The position numbers were made by a program, and so were the translations under genes. The notes under the pieces are model-generated. The model worked only from the letters and a program-made list of their open reading frames with translations. It searched no databases and was not told the DNA's origin. From contig DAOVJZ010000076.1 in the NCBI GenBank assembly GCA_030632035.1, positions 1 through 6,961 of the forward strand: 6,961 nucleotides of DNA. Direction: 5' to 3'. The stretch comes from Granulosicoccaceae bacterium. GTDB lineage: Bacteria; Pseudomonadota; Gammaproteobacteria; DAOVJZ01. Below, in pieces: positions 1 through 5,907 of the stretch (position 1 is its first letter; every line of letters starts with the position of its first letter).

Positions 1-818
1 AGGTGAGGCAAGGTAATAGTACGCGGATGGTTCTTTAACAGATTACTTGGGAAGTCACACACATAGGCATAAAGATTGCCGGCATCCAGTGCCTTCACAA
101 CGGCTTCATCATCAATAATACCACCACGCGCAAAGTTCAGGATAACTGCATTCTTTTTCATTCGACCAATACGCTCTGCATTCAGAATATTTTTAGTCGC
201 TTCAATTAATGGCACATGGAAGGTCACAAAATCAGATTGCGAAAACAACTCATCCACATTGTGTGCCTGTGTTACCTCTGAAGATAAACGCCATGCGCTT
301 TGAACCGTAACAGAAGGGTCATAACCAATTACTTTCATACCCAGTTTTACTGCCACATTGGCAACATGGACACCAATCGCACCCAGACCAACTACACCTA
401 ATGTACGGCCAGGTAATTCAAAGCCGCCAAAGTTTTTCTTGCCTGCTTCAACTGCCTTGTTAATGGCTGCGTCTTCACCTTCCTGATTACGCGCAAAATC
501 CCATGCATGAGCAATATTCCGACATGCTATTAACATCCCCGCGACAACCAGTTCCTTTACCGCATTCGCATTAGCACCCGGTGCATTAAAAACCGGAATA
601 CCCAGCGAACTCATCTTATCTACCGGAATATTGTTAGTGCCTGCACCTGCACGACCAATCGCCTTCAGTGATGCCGGAACTTCCATATCATGCATCTTGA
701 ATGAACGCAGTAAAATAGCATCCGGATCGCTCACATCATCAGCGATGCTGTAATTGTCCTTGGGTAAACGATCTAGCCCAACAGATGAAATATTATTAAG
801 AGTCTGTACTTTAAACAT
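1..818 (-). CDS. serA: D-3-phosphoglycerate dehydrogenase (SerA-type), 3' end cut off by window
   Basis: This enzyme oxidises 3-phosphoglycerate to 3-phosphohydroxypyruvate with NAD, the first step of serine synthesis in the cytoplasm. I translated 272 codons from ATG at 818; the frame stays open to the left edge. Visible features are a substrate-binding segment RAGAGTNNIPVD (residues 56-67), a Rossmann dinucleotide motif GLGAIG (144-149) followed by GYDP with the NAD-selecting acidic residue (D167), the catalytic arginine in NFARGG (R231), and the catalytic-type histidine in TLPH (H272), where the window ends. The rest of the catalytic domain and any C-terminal ACT domain lie outside. An AAGGTAAGG stretch lies just before the start. 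The gene begins 23 bp after serC stops, which supports a serC-serA operon and favours SerA over other 2-hydroxyacid dehydrogenases. One oddity: the loop before the histidine reads DFPSNLL and lacks the usual TEP-type glutamate. Confidence 0.9.
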   Translation of the reverse strand, partial: MFKVQTLNNISSVGLDRLPKDNYSIADDVSDPDAILLRSFKMHDMEVPASLKAIGRAGAGTNNIPVDKMSSLGIPVFNAPGANANAVKELVVAGMLIACRNIAHAWDFARNQEGEDAAINKAVEAGKKNFGGFELPGRTLGVVGLGAIGVHVANVAVKLGMKVIGYDPSVTVQSAWRLSSEVTQAHNVDELFSQSDFVTFHVPLIEATKNILNAERIGRMKKNAVILNFARGGIIDDEAVVKALDAGNLYAYVCDFPSNLLKNHPRTITLPH

Positions 819-841
819 TGCCTTACCTTATGTATTAAAAA

Positions 842-1924
842 TTAACCGTTACGTTTCTCAAAGTCCGCCATAAAACTGACCAGCGTATCAATACCTTCTT
901 CCGGCATGGCGTTATAAATACTGGCACGCATACCACCTACTGAACGATGTCCCTTCAAGGTAACAAGACCTATCGCTTTTGCTTCTTCAAGGAACTTGGC
1001 ATCCAGATCAGGATTTGCCAATGTGAATGGAACATTCATCCACGAACGACTGACTATCTCAACCGGGTTTGCATAGAAATCAGAACCATCAATCGCCGCA
1101 TACAACTTGTCTGACTTACGCTTGTTGATCTCGGCCATACCAGACAGCCCACCTTTTTCCTTTAACCACTCAAACACCAGGCCAGCCATATACCAGCTGT
1201 AAGTCGGTGGCGTGTTATACATGGAACCATTATCTGCATGTGTCTTGTAATCAAACATGGCAGGTGCACCGGCAATCGGGTCACCAATCAAATCTTCACG
1301 CACAATCACAATTGCCACGCCAGCAGGACCGACATTCTTTTGTGCACCGGCATAAATCACACCATATTTGGAAACATCCATCGGGCGTGAAAGAATCGTC
1401 GATGACATATCGGCCACTACAGGTACATCACCTGTATCAGGAATATAACTGAATTCCACACCACCAATAGTTTCATTTGGTGTGTAATGAAAATACGCCG
1501 CATCACTGTTCAGCTTTAATTGGTCCTGTGTCGGCACTGTTGAAAACTTTGTATCTTCGGTTGTTGCCGCCACATTGACATCACAATAACGCTTGGCTTC
1601 GGCAATCGCTTTCTTCGACCATGCACCGGTATTGATATAGTCTGCTGATTTCTTACCACGCAACAAATTAATTGGCACCATCGCAAACTGACTCGATGCA
1701 CCACCGTGCAGAAACATGACTTTATAATTGGATGGGATTGCCATCAACTCACGCAGATCGGCTTCTGCCTTTTCTGCAATAGACATGAATTCTTTACCGC
1801 GATGGCTCATTTCCATCACGCACATGCCAGATCCATTCCAATCCAGCATTTCTTTTTGAGCACGCTCCAAAACCGCTTGCGGTAGAGTCGCCGGCCCGGC
1901 ACTAAAATTAAATACCCGTGTCAC
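842..1924 (-). CDS. serC: Phosphoserine aminotransferase
   Basis: SerC transfers an amino group from glutamate to 3-phosphohydroxypyruvate, giving phosphoserine. The same family acts on the equivalent intermediate of pyridoxal phosphate synthesis. The protein has 360 residues, the usual length (E. coli SerC is about 362). It is a class V, fold-type I PLP enzyme. Visible features are the N-terminal FNFSAGPATLP, the HRGKEF phosphate-binding segment with R42, HGGASSQF (73-80), W102 that stacks on PLP, D172 in VADMSS, the PLP-binding lysine K196 in GAQKNVGPAG, NTPPT (237-241), and HRSVGGMRASIYNAMP (326-341) with R333. The start is GTG, not ATG: it is preceded by AGGAGA with a 6-base spacer, and the protein begins at the conserved position. 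The gene follows gyrA by 75 bp and precedes serA by 23 bp, so serine synthesis genes are clustered here. Confidence 0.97.
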   Translation of the reverse strand: MTRVFNFSAGPATLPQAVLERAQKEMLDWNGSGMCVMEMSHRGKEFMSIAEKAEADLRELMAIPSNYKVMFLHGGASSQFAMVPINLLRGKKSADYINTGAWSKKAIAEAKRYCDVNVAATTEDTKFSTVPTQDQLKLNSDAAYFHYTPNETIGGVEFSYIPDTGDVPVVADMSSTILSRPMDVSKYGVIYAGAQKNVGPAGVAIVIVREDLIGDPIAGAPAMFDYKTHADNGSMYNTPPTYSWYMAGLVFEWLKEKGGLSGMAEINKRKSDKLYAAIDGSDFYANPVEIVSRSWMNVPFTLANPDLDAKFLEEAKAIGLVTLKGHRSVGGMRASIYNAMPEEGIDTLVSFMADFEKRNG

Positions 1925-1930
1925 TGTACT

Positions 1931-1936
1931 TCTCCT
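1931..1936 (-). promoter_or_regulatory. Ribosome binding site of serC (decides GTG start)
   Basis: On the minus strand the sequence AGGAGA stands six bases before GTG at 1924-1922. This strong Shine-Dalgarno match with ideal spacing is the main reason to accept GTG as the serC start. The N-terminus it yields, MTRVFNFSAGPA, also fits the family. Confidence 0.8.
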
Positions 1937-1999
1937 GAACTAATTTTTAAGAAATCTTTCGACTGCCGCCTGTAGGAAATTCAGGCAGAGCAATAATGA

Positions 2000-4594
2000 T
2001 CAGCTTTCGCTTTCCGACGACTCGGAGTCTTCCGCGTCACCATTTAAATCCTGGTCTTCTACGATACGTTCAAGGCCAGCCAGTTTTTCACCTGTACTCA
2101 GGTTAATCAACCGAACACCTTGGGTGTTACGACCCATAATCGAAATTTCATTTACATGCGTGCGTACTGCTGTGCCCGCATCAGTAATCAACATAACCTG
2201 ATCTGCATCAGAACAAACCTCGGCACCGACAACAACGCCATTACGATCTGTTGTCTGGATTGAAATCACACCCTGACCACCGCGACCTTGTACTGGATAA
2301 TCATTCAGCTTGGTGCGTTTTCCATAACCGTATTCAGTCGCTGTCAGGATCCCTAAATCTTCATCGCCTTGTTCATCGGCAATAATAAGGGAAACAATTT
2401 CCTGATCTTCTTTAATCTTGATACCACGTACACCGGTAGCGGTACGACCCATCGGGCGCACATCTTTTTCGGTAAAGCGAATTACCTTACCGGTAGTTGA
2501 GAACAACAATATATCCTTGTGGCTGTCCGTAATATCAACACCAATTAATTTGTCATTCTCACGCAGTTCAATTGCGATAATGCCACTGGCACGTGGGCGC
2601 GAGTAATCCTTTAATGGTGTCTTTTTAACGGTGCCACTTGATGTCGCAAAAACAACAAACTTGTCATCATCGTATTCGCGGATTGGCAATACCGCATTGA
2701 TCTTTTCACCCTCTTCCAGTGGAAGCAGGTTTACAATCGGTTTGCCGCGTGACATACGGCCCGCTTGTGGCATTTCATATACTTTTTTCCAGTACACCTT
2801 GCCACGACTGGAGAAACACAAAATCGTATCGTGTGTATTAGCAACAAACAATTGATCAATGAAATCTTCATCTTTCATTGTGGTAGCCGCCTTGCCACGA
2901 CCACCACGACGTTGTGCACGATATTCGGTCAATGGTTGTGATTTTGCATAACCTTCATGTGACAGCGTAACCACAACCTGTTCATCAGTAATCAGGTCTT
3001 CAATACAGAGATCTTCCTGTGTACTTACAATCTCGGTACGACGTTCGTCACCATACTGTTCACGAATTACAATCAGTTCATCTTTAATCACCTGCATCAA
3101 ACGTTCTGGATTGCTCAGGATGTCCAGCAAATCAGCCACTGCATCCAAAATCTCTTCGTATTCCTTGATGATCTTGTCTTGTTCAAGACCCGTCAAACGA
3201 TGCAAACGTAAATCAAGAATCGCTTGCGCCTGTTTTTCAGAAAGATGATAACCCTCTTTATGCAGACCAAATTCAGATTCGAGTTCATCAGGACGCGAGG
3301 CTTCAGCATAAGTACGATCCAACATGTCGGCAACTGCACCCGGTGGCCATGCTTTTGCAACCAATTGTGCTTTTGCTTCTGCCGGAGTCTTGGCTTTCTT
3401 GATAAGCTCAATGATTGGATCAATGTTAATCAGCGCAATAGCCAGGCCTTCCAATACATGTGCACGATCACGTGCCTTGCGCAGTTCAAACACAGTACGA
3501 CGCGTAACAACTTCACGACGATGGCGAATAAAGGCATCAATCAACTGCTTGAGGTTAAGCAGTTTTGGACGACCATCATCAAGAGCAACAATATTAATAC
3601 CAAATACATTTTGTAACTGTGTATGCTTGTACAGGTTATTAAGGACCACTTCAGCTACTTCACCACGACCCAGTTCAATCACCATGCGCATACCGTCTTT
3701 ATCAGACTCGTCACGCAACTGGGTAATACCTTCAATCTTTTTATCTTTTACAAGTTCGGCAATCTTCTCAAGCAGTCGCGCCTTGTTAACCTGATAAGGC
3801 AACTCGTTCACAACAATGGTTTGTTTGCCTTTACGCTTTTCATCAATCTCTATTTCAGTTTTGGCACGCACATAAATACGGCCACGACCAGTACGATAGG
3901 CTTCATGAATACCGCGCGCGCCATTAATAATGGCACCAGTCGGGAAATCAGGGCCGGGAATATGTTCCATTAATTCAGGTATGGTGATTTCCGGATTTTC
4001 AATCGTGGCCAAACAGGCACTGATCACTTCATTCAGATTATGTGGCGGTATATTGGTCGCCATACCCACTGCAATACCAGAGGAACCATTAACTAAAAGA
4101 TTCGGTACACGGGTTGGAAAAACAGAAGGTTCAGATTCGGTTTCATCGTAGTTGAGGGCAAAGTCGACAGTTTCTTTTTCAAGATCTGCGATCAAATCAT
4201 GTGCAATGCGTGACATACGCACTTCGGTATAACGCATTGCCGCAGGCGCATCACCATCGACGGAACCAAAGTTACCCTGGCCATCGACTAATACATAACG
4301 TAAAGAGAAAGGTTGTGCCATACGCACAATGGTGTCGTAAACGGCAGTATCACCATGCGGATGGTATTTACCGATAACATCACCAACCACACGCGCTGAT
4401 TTTTTATAAGGTTTATTGTAATCGTTACCCAGAACATGCATCGCATAAAGCGCACGACGATGCACCGGCTTCAAACCATCACGTACATCCGGTAATGCTC
4501 GCCCTACAATTACGCTCATCGCGTAATCAAGATAGGACTGTTTCATCTCATCTTCGAGATTGATCGGTATGATTTCTTTTGCAATGGACTCCAT
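2000..4594 (-). CDS. gyrA: DNA gyrase subunit A
   Basis: GyrA is the cleavage-and-religation subunit of the A2B2 gyrase that introduces negative supercoils using ATP hydrolysed by GyrB. The protein has 864 residues, close to E. coli GyrA (875). The N-terminal winged-helix/tower part carries the catalytic tyrosine Y122 in AAMRYTE. The quinolone-determining region (67-106) has T83 and D87 within HPHGDTAVYD. A coiled-coil arm follows at about 365-500, with LDLRLHRLTGLE near its end. The C-terminal beta-pinwheel that wraps DNA starts with the GyrA-box QRRGGRG (561-567), which separates gyrase from topoisomerase IV ParC, and contains further repeats such as GRGGQG near 769. The last 15 or so residues are an acidic Ser/Glu/Asp tail. 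ATG at 4594 gives the family's standard N-terminus, although the Shine-Dalgarno is weak (GAGACACC region). gyrB is not in this window. The gene likely has its own promoter, with serC downstream. Confidence 0.99.
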   Translation of the reverse strand: MESIAKEIIPINLEDEMKQSYLDYAMSVIVGRALPDVRDGLKPVHRRALYAMHVLGNDYNKPYKKSARVVGDVIGKYHPHGDTAVYDTIVRMAQPFSLRYVLVDGQGNFGSVDGDAPAAMRYTEVRMSRIAHDLIADLEKETVDFALNYDETESEPSVFPTRVPNLLVNGSSGIAVGMATNIPPHNLNEVISACLATIENPEITIPELMEHIPGPDFPTGAIINGARGIHEAYRTGRGRIYVRAKTEIEIDEKRKGKQTIVVNELPYQVNKARLLEKIAELVKDKKIEGITQLRDESDKDGMRMVIELGRGEVAEVVLNNLYKHTQLQNVFGINIVALDDGRPKLLNLKQLIDAFIRHRREVVTRRTVFELRKARDRAHVLEGLAIALINIDPIIELIKKAKTPAEAKAQLVAKAWPPGAVADMLDRTYAEASRPDELESEFGLHKEGYHLSEKQAQAILDLRLHRLTGLEQDKIIKEYEEILDAVADLLDILSNPERLMQVIKDELIVIREQYGDERRTEIVSTQEDLCIEDLITDEQVVVTLSHEGYAKSQPLTEYRAQRRGGRGKAATTMKDEDFIDQLFVANTHDTILCFSSRGKVYWKKVYEMPQAGRMSRGKPIVNLLPLEEGEKINAVLPIREYDDDKFVVFATSSGTVKKTPLKDYSRPRASGIIAIELRENDKLIGVDITDSHKDILLFSTTGKVIRFTEKDVRPMGRTATGVRGIKIKEDQEIVSLIIADEQGDEDLGILTATEYGYGKRTKLNDYPVQGRGGQGVISIQTTDRNGVVVGAEVCSDADQVMLITDAGTAVRTHVNEISIMGRNTQGVRLINLSTGEKLAGLERIVEDQDLNGDAEDSESSESES

Positions 4595-4626
4595 ATATAA
4601 GGTGTCTCTATATTTTTCTTAGTGAG

Positions 4627-4644
4627 GGGTCAAAAACCCGGGTT
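4627..4644 (-). other. Small hairpin/palindrome in the gyrA leader
   Basis: GGGT (4627-4630) and ACCC (4636-4639) can pair around a five-base loop. Overlapping them is a perfect 10-bp palindrome, AACCCGGGTT (4635-4644). Both lie between the candidate gyrA promoter and its start codon, so they would be in the 5' leader or act as a protein-binding site. The four-base stem is weak and no T-run follows it, so I do not call a terminator. A regulatory role is only inferred from position. Confidence 0.3.
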
Positions 4645-4681
4645 AAACAAAGGACGCAATCTGCCCAAAAATAAAGGCCGT

Positions 4682-4692
4682 ATTCTATCATA
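4682..4692 (-). promoter_or_regulatory. Candidate gyrA promoter (-10 region)
   Basis: On the minus strand this stretch reads TATGATAGAAT. It offers two overlapping -10 boxes: TATGAT (five of six to TATAAT) and TAGAAT preceded by TG and one base, which is the extended -10 form. No good -35 hexamer is visible at the right distance, which an extended -10 promoter can tolerate. It would give a leader of about 80 bases before the gyrA ATG. It lies downstream of the candidate mtnA terminator, which is consistent with independent gyrA transcription. Confidence 0.45.
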
Positions 4693-4713
4693 TCGTTACC
4701 CCCACCACATCAT

Positions 4714-4736
4714 AAAAAACATCGCGCAGGCACGCG
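4714..4736 (-). terminator. Candidate Rho-independent terminator of mtnA
   Basis: Read on the minus strand, CGCGT-GCCT-GCGCG can form a five-base-pair GC-rich stem (one U-G pair) with a four-base loop, followed after three bases by six T's. It begins about 44 bases past the mtnA stop codon and lies before the candidate gyrA promoter. The stem is short and the T-run is offset, so it may be weak and allow read-through into gyrA. Confidence 0.45.
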
Positions 4737-4779
4737 GTCAGGCCGTTTCAAGCTAAATTATGAATTTTAAAGGGGGTGT

Positions 4780-5817
4780 TTAAGAGTTGGCCATCATCTT
4801 GGCCATTTTTTCAGCAGTCGGGTTTTCGACCACGCCTTTTTCGGTCACGATGGCATCCACCAATTCGGCCGGGGTCACATCAAAGGCCTGATTCCAGGCC
4901 TCAGCACCCTCGGCGGCAATACGTTTTCCGCCCAAAGAAAGGATTTCATCAGCCCCGCGCTGTTCAATAGGAATGTCCGCACCAGACTTGATATTCATAT
5001 CCACAGTCGATGTCGGCGCTACCACCATCACCTTCACACCATGATGTTTGGCCGCGATTGCCAGATGATAGGTGCCGATCTTATTAGCCACATCGCCATT
5101 CCCGGCAATGCGATCCGAACCCACAATGACCCAGCCAATACCACCCTGCTTCATACGATGGGCCGATGCCCCATCACACAAGAGCGTTACCGGGATATTT
5201 TCCTGCACCATTTCCCATGCCGTCAGGCGTGAACCCTGTAGCCATGGGCGAGTTTCATCTGCATATACGCGTTCAATCTTGCCATCACGCCAGGCAGAAC
5301 GAATAACACCTAAAGCAGTTCCATAGCCACCCGTCGCCAATGCACCGGCATTACAATGGGTAATTACACTGCATTTTTCCTTAATCAGGCTAGCACCCAG
5401 ATCACCCATGGTCTGGTTGGCATGGATATCCTCTTCATGGATCTTTTTGGCCTCAGCCAGCAGGGTTCCAACCGGATCACCCTCAATACTATCAATGCAC
5501 TTACCCATGCGCTCCAGTGCCCAAAACAAATTCACAGCCGTCGGACGCGAAGCGGCCAATGTAGCCATGTCTTTTTTAATAATTTGCTTCCAATCGCTAT
5601 TTGATTGGGTATAAGCCGCACGTGCCGCCAATACCACACCAAAAGCAGCCGTAATCCCGATGGCCGGTGCCCCACGTACCACCATATCGGTAATGGCATG
5701 AGCTACAGACTCAGCATCATCATAGGCAAGCCAGGTAGTTTCCTGCGGTAAAACACGTTGATCAATTAACTGAAGTTGGTCGTTTTCCCATTTGATAGGA
5801 ATAATGGCATCAGTCAT
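4780..5817 (-). CDS. mtnA: S-methyl-5-thioribose-1-phosphate isomerase
   Basis: MtnA converts methylthioribose-1-phosphate to methylthioribulose-1-phosphate in methionine salvage, recycling the methylthioadenosine left by polyamine and related syntheses. The protein has 345 residues, typical for the family, and belongs to the aIF-2B/eIF-2B-like isomerases. Visible motifs are RGAPAIG (49-55) in the N-terminal substrate-binding part, THCNAGALATGGYGTALG with the catalytic cysteine C155, DETRPWLQGSRLTAWEM (187-203), GSDRIAGNGDVANKIGTY with the catalytic aspartate D235, and the C-terminal NPTAE. The cysteine-aspartate pair and the RGA motif favour MtnA over true eIF2B-like or ribose-1,5-bisphosphate isomerase relatives. 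ATG at 5817 gives MTDAIIPIKW, a normal N-terminus. The Shine-Dalgarno is poor, an AAAGGG about 13 bases upstream. The gene diverges from the MTA deaminase gene 90 bp away, which matches its pathway. Confidence 0.97.
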   Translation of the reverse strand: MTDAIIPIKWENDQLQLIDQRVLPQETTWLAYDDAESVAHAITDMVVRGAPAIGITAAFGVVLAARAAYTQSNSDWKQIIKKDMATLAASRPTAVNLFWALERMGKCIDSIEGDPVGTLLAEAKKIHEEDIHANQTMGDLGASLIKEKCSVITHCNAGALATGGYGTALGVIRSAWRDGKIERVYADETRPWLQGSRLTAWEMVQENIPVTLLCDGASAHRMKQGGIGWVIVGSDRIAGNGDVANKIGTYHLAIAAKHHGVKVMVVAPTSTVDMNIKSGADIPIEQRGADEILSLGGKRIAAEGAEAWNQAFDVTPAELVDAIVTEKGVVENPTAEKMAKMMANS

Positions 5818-5852
5818 GGAGCTATTTTTACCCTTTATTTGATTGAAGATGC

Positions 5853-5858
5853 ATTATA
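5853..5858 (-). promoter_or_regulatory. Candidate mtnA promoter (-10 box)
   Basis: The minus strand carries a perfect TATAAT here, about 35 bases before the mtnA ATG, which would give a leader of roughly 29 bases. The -35 is not clear: GTGACA (five of six to TTGACA) lies upstream but only 13 bases away, shorter than the usual 16-18. The GTGACA is part of the inverted repeat at 5873-5892, so a bound protein there could control this promoter. Confidence 0.45.
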
Positions 5859-5870
5859 GAGGATAAAAAC

Positions 5871-5900
5871 TTGTCACCGCTATTACTGTGACGGTATCTT
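5871..5900 (+). promoter_or_regulatory. Candidate mtaD promoter
   Basis: TTGTCA (5871-5876, five of six to the -35 consensus) and TATCTT (5895-5900, four of six to the -10 consensus) are 18 bases apart on the plus strand. Transcription would start at about the mtaD ATG (5908), making a leaderless or nearly leaderless message. That fits the absence of a Shine-Dalgarno there, but the -10 match is poor and the call is tentative. Confidence 0.3.
5873..5892. promoter_or_regulatory. Inverted repeat GTCAC-N10-GTGAC between mtnA and mtaD
   Basis: Two five-base arms, GTCAC (5873-5877) and GTGAC (5888-5892), form a perfect dyad with a ten-base spacer. It lies inside the candidate mtaD promoter and just upstream of the mtnA -10 box. 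The position suits an operator for a dimeric regulator controlling both genes. The arms are short, so chance is possible, and I do not recognise the binding protein. Confidence 0.35.
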
Positions 5901-5907
5901 ATATCCC

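Noticed and set aside
76..303. Plus-strand open frame of 75 codons.
   Set aside because: It lies opposite the SerA coding sequence, whose frame is strongly conserved; the antisense product shows no recognisable domain.
1963..1988. Overlapping inverted repeats between gyrA and serC (GCCTG/CAGGC and CTGCC/GGCAG) as a gyrA terminator.
   Set aside because: The stems are only five bases, compete with each other, and no T-run follows on the minus strand.
3224..3973. Three overlapping plus-strand open frames of 116-156 codons opposite gyrA.
   Set aside because: They are antisense shadows of a full-length GyrA; their products are low-complexity and resemble no family.
4776..5614. Several short plus-strand frames opposite mtnA.
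   Set aside because: The MtnA frame is complete with its catalytic residues, and these overlap it without their own ribosome binding sites.
5818..5907. A SAM- or SAH-type riboswitch before the salvage genes.
   Set aside because: The region is only 90 bp and is shared by two divergent promoters; I see no conserved aptamer helices, only one short dyad.
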